Source: an uncultured Desulfuromonadales bacterium
GTDB taxonomy: Bacteria > Desulfobacterota > Desulfuromonadia > Desulfuromonadales > Geopsychrobacteraceae
Direction of reading: 5' to 3'
DNA: 35,863 nucleotides
Assembly: GCA_945787295.1 (NCBI GenBank)
Contig: CALZHQ010000013.1
Span: 1-35,863 of the forward strand
A program made the position numbers and the translations under genes. Below are positions 1-6,698 of the stretch, one piece after another. Below the pieces are notes generated by a model, which saw nothing but the letters and a program-made list of their open reading frames with translations, was not told where the DNA came from and searched no databases. Each line of letters begins with the position of its first letter. The stretch's first letter is position 1.

Positions 1-22
1 AGGTAAATATTCAGACCTCTTC

Positions 23-98
23 GCCGCTGTAGCTCATTTGGTAGAGCAGTTCACTCGTAATGATCAGGTAGTCGGTTCAACTCCGATCAGCGGCTCCA
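23..98 (+). tRNA. tRNA-Thr (anticodon CGT)
   Basis: The sequence folds as a full cloverleaf. The acceptor stem is 23-29 paired with 88-94 (7 bp), the D stem is GCTC/GAGC, the D loop contains GG, the T arm has loop TTCAACT, and CCA is encoded at 96-98. The anticodon loop CTCGTAA places CGT at 56-58, which reads ACG (Thr). The anticodon stem (49-53 with 61-65) has one T-T mismatch at its second pair. No protein gene is visible in the 22 nt upstream inside the window. Confidence 0.95.
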
Positions 99-106
99 GC
101 AAAAAA

Positions 107-147
107 AAACGGCACCTGTCTAAATCAGACAGGTGCCGTTTTTTTTG
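107..147. terminator. Strong bidirectional intrinsic terminator
   Basis: A perfect stem (111-120 with 128-137, extended by flanking A/T and C/G pairs) encloses the 7-nt loop TAAATCA. It has an A-run on the left and a T-run on the right, so it can end both the tRNA transcript (+) and the LysR-type gene transcript coming from the right (-). Confidence 0.9.
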
Positions 148-169
148 CTTGAATTTATGCAAGGCCGGG

Positions 170-1087
170 TCAGTAGTCGTAAGCACCGCCCGGACCTGCT
201 GCTGATCCTGCACTCTGCCAGAGATAACTGATCACCTCCCGCGCCCTGCGGACCTGAAATTTATCATCATTACGCGCCATCCAGGCCAAACTTAATGGCA
301 AGCTCAGCCAGCCCTTCTGCCAGATGACAACCTGTCCGGCATCAGCCAAAGGACGAGCCTCATCCTCACGCATTATCGCCAGCCCCTGACCGTCCAGCAC
401 CAATTCCTTGACGATATATTCATCGACGGTTTTGACCGCCTGCTTCGGCAACAATCGACTGCGGGTGAATTTTTGCAGCAGGGCATCGTAGGGGGGCGAG
501 CCATGTTCAACCCAGACCCAGGGGAGTGCCGCAACCTGTGGCCAATTTAAATCTGTATTTTCTGCGAGCAGAGCGACTGGAATAACCACACAGAAGCGGA
601 CATCGACCAGCTGCTGACAATGGATATCCGGATCACTGGTGCTGCCGTAAAGAAAGGCCAGGTCGAGCTGCCCCTGGCGCAGCAATTGAGCGGTTCGCGC
701 CGTCTGGCTGGCCAGAAAGATGACGTTCATTCCCCTGTAGAGCTTCTGCAGACGCCGATTGGTCGCTCCAACCCGCAAAAAACCGGGATCAGCATTCAAG
801 CCGACATTCAGCGCCTCGCCGCCGCCGTGGCGCAGGGCGTGAGCCTTCTGCAGCAAGTTCTCCTCCGCCTCGAGCAGAGTCTCGACAAATGGCAACATCT
901 CACGGCCGGCATTGTTTAACCGCATCCCACGTGACGAGCGCTCGAATAACTGGAATTCCAGTTCGTCCTCCAGCTGCTTGATCTGACTGGAAAGGGCCGA
1001 CTGGCTGATATTCAGCTGGTTGGCCGCGCGGGTCAGGTTGCCGGTCCTGACAATAGCGACAAAGCTTTTCACGCGGTAGATTTCCAT
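170..1087 (-). CDS. LysR-family transcriptional regulator
   Basis: A LysR-type regulator, about 305 aa from the ATG at 1087. The N-terminal winged helix-turn-helix is typical (VKSFVAIVRTGNLTRAANQL, then SQSALSSQIKQLEDEL and LFERSSRGMRLNNAG). It is followed by a linker helix and a two-lobed effector domain (about residues 90-300). A TTG at 1132 would add 15 residues. I prefer the ATG at 1087 because LysR proteins usually begin 3-6 residues before this first helix, and because the extension would run through a palindrome (1095-1113) that looks like an operator. The gene is divergent from the TRAP binding protein at 1245, the usual arrangement for a LysR regulator and its target, so it probably controls that gene. 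The effector is unknown; a small organic acid is plausible from the neighbour but is inference. Confidence 0.93.
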   Translation of the reverse strand: MEIYRVKSFVAIVRTGNLTRAANQLNISQSALSSQIKQLEDELEFQLFERSSRGMRLNNAGREMLPFVETLLEAEENLLQKAHALRHGGGEALNVGLNADPGFLRVGATNRRLQKLYRGMNVIFLASQTARTAQLLRQGQLDLAFLYGSTSDPDIHCQQLVDVRFCVVIPVALLAENTDLNWPQVAALPWVWVEHGSPPYDALLQKFTRSRLLPKQAVKTVDEYIVKELVLDGQGLAIMREDEARPLADAGQVVIWQKGWLSLPLSLAWMARNDDKFQVRRAREVISYLWQSAGSAAGPGGAYDY

Positions 1088-1094
1088 CGTTTTA

Positions 1095-1113
1095 CGTTCG
1101 ATATTATCGAACG
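1095..1113. promoter_or_regulatory. Palindrome with T-N11-A LysR box
   Basis: A perfect 8-bp inverted repeat, CGTTCGAT (1095-1102) and ATCGAACG (1106-1113), is separated by ATT. It contains TCG-N7-CGA, which satisfies the T-N11-A rule for LysR-type binding sites. It lies 8 bp upstream of the ATG at 1087, where an autorepressor would bind. Binding itself is not shown by sequence. Confidence 0.55.
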
Positions 1114-1156
1114 CTCCATACAATAAGTTCAATTGGATATTCTGGCTAGACTACTG

Positions 1157-1182
1157 TAAAACTTGCCACAATCCAAGTTTTA
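1157..1182. promoter_or_regulatory. Second inverted repeat between lysR-type gene and dctP-like gene
   Basis: The arms TAAAACTTG (1157-1165) and CAAGTTTTA (1174-1182) are perfect 9-bp complements around an 8-nt spacer. The repeat sits in the AT-rich divergent promoter region, about 63 bp before the TRAP gene start, a normal distance for a LysR recognition site. It could instead bind another dimeric regulator. Confidence 0.5.
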
Positions 1183-1244
1183 GTGATTTTTCAAACTATA
1201 TAGCTGTTCGATTTTATCTATTCATCTACTTTTCAGGAGGAACC

Positions 1245-2294
1245 ATGCCCCAGCAGCTTCTCAAACCTGTCATTATCATCCTGGCCGTACTGTTCATGAC
1301 CCTGCCGGCCAGTAACACCCTCGCTGGCACGGATGCCCTGGCCGCCTGGCAACCGAACTTCGACCCCTCTGGAGCCGAATACACCTACCTGGTCTCCAAT
1401 GTCGCCCATCCCGGGATCGCCGGCATCGGTGTCGGTTACAAGATCCGCGACCGGGTCTGGGAGAAGAGTAACGGCCGCCTCTATGTCGACTTCCGCCCCC
1501 TCTCGCAACTGGGTGGCGAAAAGGATGTCATCAACAAGCTGAAACTCGGTGCTATCCAGGGAATGCTCTGCTCTTCGGTGGCCGCCGCCAACGTCTCGAA
1601 CAAACTCGGGCTGGTCAACCTGCCGTTTGTCGTCGACACCTTCGACAAGCTGGAAACTTTCCGGAATTCCCCGGAGCTCTGGAACGAGTACCGCGACTCG
1701 GCACTGCGCAACGGGCTGATGGTACTCGACATCACCGGCTACGGGACTTACGGCTGGGCGACCAAAGAGCCGGTGGAGCAGTTGGTCGATGCCAAACGGG
1801 TCAATTTCCGCATTGCCCAGGCACCGGTCAATACCGACATTTACAAATCCTGGGGACTGAAATTCACCGTCCTTCCCTGGCCCGATGTTCCGCAGGCGCT
1901 GCAGACCGGAGTCATCACCGGCCTCGATCACACGCCGATAGTCTGTAATATCACCAAGAAATTCACTGTGGCCAAGCACTTCACCCAGATCGACTATGCA
2001 CAGGGGCTGTTTGTCCATCTGGTCAATCGACGCTGGTTCAACAAACTACCGAGTGACCTGCAGCAGATTTTAACCGAGGTGGTCATAGAAGAGAGTGCCA
2101 AGGCGCGCCAAGCGACCATAAAGCAGCAGCAGGAGCAAATTGCCGCGGCCAAAGCTTCGGGCGTGACCTTCCACAGCATGAATGCTAACGACAAACAGCA
2201 GATGATCGCCATGGCCGAACCGGTCTACAAAACCTGGGAAAAGAAAATCGGCGCTGACTACCTGAATAAGGTTCGCCACGCTTTGGAAAAATAG
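1245..2294 (+). CDS. TRAP transporter substrate-binding protein (DctP family)
   Basis: A periplasmic binding protein of the tripartite ATP-independent (TRAP) transporter DctP family, 349 aa, which normally captures carboxylates or related organic acids. The signal peptide covers about residues 1-28 (hydrophobic VIIILAVLFMTLPA, then SNTLAG). The family pattern is visible: WEKSNGRLYVDFRP, QLGGEKDVINKLKLGAIQGM, LPFVVDTFDKL, the central RIAQAPVNTDIYKSWG with the Arg that usually salt-bridges the substrate carboxylate, then LPWPDVPQALQTGVITGLDH. The start has a strong ribosome site (AGGAGG, 5 nt spacing). No dctQ or dctM gene is present in this window, so the membrane partner must be elsewhere or the protein serves another role such as sensing. 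It is divergent from, and probably controlled by, the LysR-type gene. Confidence 0.93.
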   Translation: MPQQLLKPVIIILAVLFMTLPASNTLAGTDALAAWQPNFDPSGAEYTYLVSNVAHPGIAGIGVGYKIRDRVWEKSNGRLYVDFRPLSQLGGEKDVINKLKLGAIQGMLCSSVAAANVSNKLGLVNLPFVVDTFDKLETFRNSPELWNEYRDSALRNGLMVLDITGYGTYGWATKEPVEQLVDAKRVNFRIAQAPVNTDIYKSWGLKFTVLPWPDVPQALQTGVITGLDHTPIVCNITKKFTVAKHFTQIDYAQGLFVHLVNRRWFNKLPSDLQQILTEVVIEESAKARQATIKQQQEQIAAAKASGVTFHSMNANDKQQMIAMAEPVYKTWEKKIGADYLNKVRHALEK

Positions 2295-2664
2295 GCTCAC
2301 TACCTCAGCGGATCACGGTGGCCCGAGACTAAGCATTCGGGCCACCTCCTAGCTACCAGAACGACTCCTATTGGTGAGCCGATCTTAAGTAACATCTTTC
2401 AACAACCTAATCTTTATCAGTCATAGCATTTGGAGACGACACATCCCTACCACTTATGGGTGAGATGGCCGTCAAAATACCAAATACTTCATAAAGTCGA
2501 CTACTTAATTAATATACCCATATATACCCACACAGAACACCGTGCTTTTTTCTTCCCTTTCAGGGATTTTTTTTGCTATTATGTGTCTCGCTTGCAATCT
2601 GCTTCAGGTATGCTTTTCTTTAAAGATTAAACCCTTCAAGGATGGCAAAGGAGGATGGGACAGT
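2295..2664. other. Intergenic stretch between the TRAP gene and small ORF
   Basis: About 370 nt without a convincing gene. It holds a 10-bp perfect hairpin at 2317-2346 (arms GGTGGCCCGA and TCGGGCCACC, 10-nt loop) just after the TRAP gene; it lacks a T-run, so it may protect the mRNA end or act as a weak terminator. A 10-bp near-perfect tandem repeat (unit ATATACCCA with one variable base) lies at 2511-2530. An extended -10-like TGCTATTAT is at 2574-2582, with no good -35, and is the likeliest promoter for the gene at 2665. Confidence 0.5.
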
Positions 2665-2886
2665 ATGGTTCGGGTGATTTACAGGGATGGGAGAGAAGAT
2701 CAGGTTACACAGAAATTTCTGGATATTCTGCTGTTTATGGGCGAAGTCCAGATGTTTCAACGCAATGAGGACTGGGCGGTGGTCGGAGTCGACCCAATCC
2801 GCGCCAAAAGTCGTCAAATCTTTACCGGTTCAGATCGGCGCTTACATCAGCAAACCAACATCGCCCCCTTACAGATGTGCGGCTGA
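2665..2886 (+). CDS. Small conserved-type protein, GSU3473-like
   Basis: A 73-aa cytoplasmic protein beginning MVRVIYRDGREDQVTQKFLD. The ATG at 2665 has a good ribosome site (AAAGGAGG, about 8 nt upstream), which is why I choose it over upstream in-frame starts. The pattern of a short beta strand (VRVIYRDG), an amphipathic helix (KFLDILLFMGEV), a second strand ending in W-A-V-V-G-V-D-P-I-R and a basic tail resembles the small proteins annotated GSU3473 family in Geobacter relatives. That match is from memory and the function is unknown. It stands alone between its own promoter-like region and a strong terminator at 2906, which supports a real single-gene transcript. Confidence 0.7.
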   Translation: MVRVIYRDGREDQVTQKFLDILLFMGEVQMFQRNEDWAVVGVDPIRAKSRQIFTGSDRRLHQQTNIAPLQMCG

Positions 2887-2905
2887 TTGTCTAATTTGAA
2901 AATTT

Positions 2906-2939
2906 AAGGCCGGAAGATTTTTTATCTTCCGGCCTTTTT
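2906..2939. terminator. Intrinsic terminator
   Basis: An 11-bp perfect stem, GGCCGGAAGAT (2908-2918) with ATCTTCCGGCC (2924-2934), has a TTTTT loop and a following T-run. It ends the small gene at 2665-2886. It may also stop the DUF4126 transcript from the other strand, which lacks a better terminator, although the T-run on that side is weaker. Confidence 0.88.
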
Positions 2940-3036
2940 ATTCGGCTGTATAACCTAAAAAATACCTAAAAACACTATCGTTAGCCTTTGCTTTGGTTAT
3001 TATAGGACCGTTTTTATTGTCCTTTACGGCAACGCA

Positions 3037-3729
3037 CTAGCCACCATTTCCTGAATTACCCGGCAATTCGGGAAACGACTTGGGCATCTTCAAATCGGGA
3101 GCTTTCGGAGGATCTTTCGGCCCCCCACCCTTCAAGAAACTGATCAATGCGGTAAATACCAGTTTGACCCCACGCCAGATTTTCGGCAGCACCCAAACCA
3201 TAAACAACACAAACAGCAGCAGCAGTACGATAAACAGCAACGGATAGTGGAGCGCAGTCCAGAGTCCTGCAATCACCACGACATCCTCTGTTAAAGAGGC
3301 CATCCAGTTGGTAAAAGGCTCCGGTGAAGCATTGATCAACACCCGCGAACCGGCCTTGGTCGCATGCGCCCCGGCTGCCAAACCACCACCAACGATCGCG
3401 GCCGCCAAAGAGACAGCCGGATCCATTTCACCGACCGCGCCGGCCGCCAGCATGGCCCCAGCCGGGATACGGATAAAGGTGTGCAGGGTATCCCAGGAGT
3501 TGTCCACCCCCGGCACCTTGTCGGCGGCGAACTCAACCAAATACATGGCTCCGGCAGCGAAGATCACTAAAGGGTTGGTTAAAACCTGTAAGTCCGGAGG
3601 AAGTACCAAGTTACCGGATGAGCCTAGCAGACCAAGCATCAGGATCGCAGCATACAAGTTGATCCCGCTGGCCCAGGCAACCCCCATACTCAAAGCGATA
3701 ATTGTCGCAACTTGATCAAGCTGTTCCAT
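3037..3729 (-). CDS. DUF4126 domain membrane protein
   Basis: An integral membrane protein of about 230 aa with the features of the DUF4126 family. It has a glycine- and alanine-rich N-terminal part (MGVAWASGINLYAAILMLGLLG, then LVIFAAGAMYLVEFAADKVPGVDNSWD), a central GAMLAAGAVGEMDP...AAAIVGGGLAAGAHATKAGSR segment, and a long C-terminal hydrophobic span (PLLFIVLLLLFVLFMVWVLP) followed by a proline- and lysine-rich cytoplasmic tail. The ATG at 3729 is preferred over upstream ATGs (3735, 3813) because AAAGGA lies 5 nt before it. The function of the family is not known. It is divergent from the iron transporter operon, with an operator-like inverted repeat between them, but need not be functionally linked. 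Confidence 0.85.
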   Translation of the reverse strand: MEQLDQVATIIALSMGVAWASGINLYAAILMLGLLGSSGNLVLPPDLQVLTNPLVIFAAGAMYLVEFAADKVPGVDNSWDTLHTFIRIPAGAMLAAGAVGEMDPAVSLAAAIVGGGLAAGAHATKAGSRVLINASPEPFTNWMASLTEDVVVIAGLWTALHYPLLFIVLLLLFVLFMVWVLPKIWRGVKLVFTALISFLKGGGPKDPPKAPDLKMPKSFPELPGNSGNGG

Positions 3730-3868
3730 AAACATCCTTTCGACATAGGCTGCTAACAAATCAAACAAACTGTCTTTTATAATAACCGCAAATGCTGATA
3801 AATCGATAGACATCCATCGACATTTAACCCCAAACAGGATTTATCCAGTGAGAGAATGCTAAGAAGTT

Positions 3869-3895
3869 AATATATGACCATTTCGGTCATATATT
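3869..3895. promoter_or_regulatory. Long perfect inverted repeat, candidate operator
   Basis: Perfect 11-bp arms at 3869-3879 (ending TATGACC) and 3885-3895 (starting GGTCATA) surround a 5-nt spacer ATTTC. The repeat lies in the divergent region between the DUF4126 gene and the iron operon, 37 bp upstream of the operon's -35 element. No strong T-run follows on either strand, so an operator for a dimeric regulator fits better than a terminator. The regulator is not identifiable here. Confidence 0.6.
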
Positions 3896-3931
3896 CTTTA
3901 GTATTTACATAGACTTTTGCAATAATATTTC

Positions 3932-3960
3932 TTGACAAAGACACTCAATTTCTCTATTTT
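3932..3960 (+). promoter_or_regulatory. Sigma-70-type promoter of the iron ABC operon
   Basis: A perfect -35 TTGACA (3932-3937), an exact 17-bp spacer and a -10 TATTTT (3955-3960) precede the binding-protein gene by about 41 nt. It is one of the best-matching housekeeping promoters in the window. Confidence 0.75.
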
Positions 3961-3979
3961 GATATTCGTTTTCAAAATC
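3961..3979. promoter_or_regulatory. Candidate Fur box
   Basis: The 19 bp from 3961 (GATATTCG...AAAATC) match the classical Fur consensus at 12 of 19 positions by my count, including GATA at the left and ATC at the right. It begins directly after the -10 element, so a bound repressor would cover the transcription start. The neighbouring genes encode ferric iron uptake, which makes iron-dependent Fur repression the natural reading. The match count is by eye. Confidence 0.5.
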
Positions 3980-4001
3980 ATTTTTATGCGGAGTTAAATT
4001 C

Positions 4002-5009
4002 ATGAACAAAATTCGTCTTACTGCCCTACTGCTTTCTTTATGCATCAGTCTGCTGCTTATCGGTCAATCACTGGCTGCTGAACTGGTCGTCTACTCGGCA
4101 CGCAAAGAACACCTGATCAAACCACTATTCGATGCCTACAACAAAAAGACCGGCACCAAAATCACTTATGTCACCGATAAAGCCGGACCGCTGTTGCAGC
4201 GCCTGAAAGCTGAAGGGAAAAACACCCGCGCCGACCTGCTGCTGACAGTCGATGCCGGCAACCTCTGGCATGCGGCCAACGAAGGCGTACTGCAGGCGAT
4301 CGACTCAAAGGTTCTGGCCGACAACGTCCCGGCCAATCTGCGCGATCCTGACAACCAGTGGTTCGGCTTGTCGCTGCGGGCCCGGACTATCGTCTACAGT
4401 ACCGAGCGGGTCAAGCCGAGCGATTTGAACAGCTACGAAGCCCTCGGCGAACCGAACTGGAAAGATCGCCTGATTCTGCGGACCTCGAAAAAAGTCTATA
4501 ACCAGTCGCTGGTGGCAATGCTGATCGCGGAACATGGTGAAGCGAAAACTGAGCAGATCGTCAGCAGCTGGGTCAGCAACCTGGCGGCGCCACCCTTTTC
4601 CAACGACACCAAGCTGATGGAAGCGATCCTCGCCGGACAGGGTGATGTCGGCATCGTCAACACCTACTACTTCGGTCGGCTGCTGAAAAAGAACCCGGAG
4701 CTGAAGCTGGCCCTCTACTGGCCGAACCAGAACAGCACCGGTGTGCATGTCAATGTCTCCGGCGCTGGTGTTACCAAGCACTCAAAGAACCGGCAAGCGG
4801 CAATTAAATTCCTCGAGTGGCTTTCCTCAGAACAGGCCCAGAACCTGTTCGCAGACGCCAACATGGAGTACCCGGTCAATCCCAAGGTCGAAGCCCACAA
4901 CTACGTCAAAAACTGGGGCAACTTCAAAGCCAGTGAACAGAGCCTGGCAAGAGCTGGCGAACTGCAAGGCACCGCCATCAAACTGATGGACCGGGCCGGA
5001 TACCGCTAA
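4002..5009 (+). CDS. fbpA: Fe(3+) ABC transporter periplasmic binding protein
   Basis: A ferric-iron binding protein of the FbpA/FutA/IdiA type, 335 aa. The signal peptide ends near residue 26 (LLLIGQSLAA, mature ELVVYSARKE). The family hallmarks are the VVYSARKEHLIKPLFDAYNKKTG start, ADLLLTVDAGNLW, and the tyrosine pair Y222-Y223 in VNTYYFGRLL, which supplies iron ligands in this family. It is the first gene of a three-gene operon with permease and ATPase, so it delivers Fe(3+) to them in the periplasm. A strong promoter and a Fur-box-like site lie upstream, suggesting induction in iron starvation. The ribosome site GGAG is 9-10 nt from the ATG. Relatives can also bind thiamine or other ligands, but the Tyr pair favours iron. 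Confidence 0.92.
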   Translation: MNKIRLTALLLSLCISLLLIGQSLAAELVVYSARKEHLIKPLFDAYNKKTGTKITYVTDKAGPLLQRLKAEGKNTRADLLLTVDAGNLWHAANEGVLQAIDSKVLADNVPANLRDPDNQWFGLSLRARTIVYSTERVKPSDLNSYEALGEPNWKDRLILRTSKKVYNQSLVAMLIAEHGEAKTEQIVSSWVSNLAAPPFSNDTKLMEAILAGQGDVGIVNTYYFGRLLKKNPELKLALYWPNQNSTGVHVNVSGAGVTKHSKNRQAAIKFLEWLSSEQAQNLFADANMEYPVNPKVEAHNYVKNWGNFKASEQSLARAGELQGTAIKLMDRAGYR

Positions 5010-5024
5010 GCGGAATAAGCCCTA

Positions 5025-6689
5025 ATGCCCTCTTCTTATTTAGGTCGAGCTGAAGCCTCCTTGCGAGGCTTCAGCTGCTTCAAACAGAAACCGAGCGGTT
5101 GGCAATGGCTGACCCTCTGTGTCGCGCTGTTGGTTCTGGCGCCTCTGTCGGTCCTGGTCCTGGCCTGGCTCGAGCCCGCCTGGGAGATCTGGCAGCACCT
5201 GCGACAAACCCTGCTGAGCCAACTGCTGCTTAACACATTCAAGCTGGTGATCGGGGTCTCGACCGGCACCCTGTTGCTCGGTGTCAGTCTGGCTTGGTTG
5301 ACCGGCGTCTGCAACTTCCCGGGCCGCAAACACTTTTCCTGGGTGCTCTTGTTGCCACTGGCGATGCCCACCTATGTGCTAGCCTTTGTATTTCTCGGCC
5401 TGTTCGATTTTTCCGGACCGGTTCAAACCCAGCTGCGTGCCTGGTTCGGCCGGGGCGTCTGGTTTCCCGACATCCGCTCGGCCGCGGGCGTTATCCTGGT
5501 TATGACGCTGGCCCTCTACCCCTACGTCTACCTGCTGGCCCGCAACGCCTTCCGCACCCATGGGAAGCGAGCCATTGAGGCGGCAGAAAGTCTCGGCTGC
5601 TCACCAACAGAAGGATTCTTCCGGGTCGCGCTGCCGATGGCGCGGCCCTGGATTGCCGGTGGCGCCACCCTGGTGCTGATGGAAGCGCTGGCCGATTTCG
5701 GCGCCGTCTCGATCTTCAACTACGACACCTTCACCACCGCGATCTACAAAGCCTGGTTCGGCTTCTTCTCGCTCTCGGCAGCGGCTCAGCTCTCAACTCT
5801 GCTGGTGGCTCTGGTCTTCATCCTGATAGTGCTGGAACAGCATCTGCGCAAGCGGATGCGCTTCAGCCAAAGCCGGGTCGCCCCACAGGCCGATCGGATC
5901 AATCTCAGCGGCACGAAAAAGTGGCTGGCCAGCGGCTACTGTCTGGCGATTCTGCTGTTTGCCTTCCTGTTGCCGGCGATGCAGCTGCTCAACTGGAGCC
6001 TGAATGTCTTCCAGCAGGAATTCGACAGCCGTTACCTCGCCCTACTCGGCCGCTCATTGACTCTCGGCCTCAGCTCGGCGGTGCTGATCGCCGCGGTCGC
6101 CCTATTGCTCGCCTATGCCAGCCGGCGCCATCAGGATCGCCTGACCCACGGCCTTGTCCGGGTGGCCACCCTAGGCTACGCCCTGCCCGGCACAGTCCTG
6201 GCCGTCGGCATCTTCATCCCGCTGGCGAAACTGGATAATTTCATCATCAATACCGCGGATCACCTTTTCGGTCTGGAACTACCGCAGCTGCTGCAGGGTA
6301 CCATCCTGATCATGTTGCTCGCCTACCTGATCCGCTTTATGGCGGCCGGCTTCAAGTCGATCGACAGCGCCATGCACCGTGTGACCAGCAACATCGATGA
6401 AGCCTCGCGGCTGATGGGCCTGCGGGGGCTAAAACTGCTCACTAAGGTGCACCTGCCGATGCTGCGCGGCGGCATTTTTACCGCCCTGACCCTGATATTT
6501 GTCGACGTGATGAAAGAAATGCCGATCACCCTGATGACCCGCCCTTTCGGCTGGGACACCCTGGCGGTGAAAATTTTCGAACTGACTTCGGAGGGCGAAT
6601 GGGAGCGGGCAGCGCTGCCGGCACTGACCCTGCTGCTGTCCGGCTTGATTCCGATTGTCCTGCTGATGCGCGGCACCGAAAACGACTGA
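5025..6689 (+). CDS. fbpB: Iron ABC transporter permease (fused double domain)
   Basis: A permease of the ferric iron ABC family (FbpB/SfuB type), 554 aa with about 12 membrane spans in two homologous halves. Each half carries an EAA-type loop that docks the ATPase: EAAESLGCSPTEGFFRVALP near residue 190 and EASRLMGLRGLKLLTKVHLP near residue 460. The start lies 15 nt after the binding-protein stop and has only a weak ribosome site. The first 17 codons include a long hairpin (5048-5076). A non-ATG start downstream, before the first membrane span at residue 30, cannot be excluded. It transports Fe(3+) from the periplasmic binding protein using the ATPase encoded next. Confidence 0.93.
   Translation: MPSSYLGRAEASLRGFSCFKQKPSGWQWLTLCVALLVLAPLSVLVLAWLEPAWEIWQHLRQTLLSQLLLNTFKLVIGVSTGTLLLGVSLAWLTGVCNFPGRKHFSWVLLLPLAMPTYVLAFVFLGLFDFSGPVQTQLRAWFGRGVWFPDIRSAAGVILVMTLALYPYVYLLARNAFRTHGKRAIEAAESLGCSPTEGFFRVALPMARPWIAGGATLVLMEALADFGAVSIFNYDTFTTAIYKAWFGFFSLSAAAQLSTLLVALVFILIVLEQHLRKRMRFSQSRVAPQADRINLSGTKKWLASGYCLAILLFAFLLPAMQLLNWSLNVFQQEFDSRYLALLGRSLTLGLSSAVLIAAVALLLAYASRRHQDRLTHGLVRVATLGYALPGTVLAVGIFIPLAKLDNFIINTADHLFGLELPQLLQGTILIMLLAYLIRFMAAGFKSIDSAMHRVTSNIDEASRLMGLRGLKLLTKVHLPMLRGGIFTALTLIFVDVMKEMPITLMTRPFGWDTLAVKIFELTSEGEWERAALPALTLLLSGLIPIVLLMRGTEND
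5048..5076 (+). other. Strong hairpin at the start of the permease gene
   Basis: A perfect 12-bp stem (5048-5059 with 5065-5076) has the 5-nt loop CTTGC, and each arm contains the complement of CTGAAGCCTC. It sits 38 nt after the binding-protein stop. There it could shield the binding-protein mRNA from 3' exonucleases and dampen permease translation, as intercistronic hairpins do in other ABC operons. No T-run follows, so it is not a conventional terminator. Confidence 0.65.
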
Positions 6690-6698
6690 AGAGGCCCT

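Noticed and set aside
1233..2018. Long open frame (261 codons) antisense to the TRAP binding protein gene
   Set aside because: It is the mirror of a clear DctP gene in GC-rich DNA, has no family-like sequence and no ribosome site.
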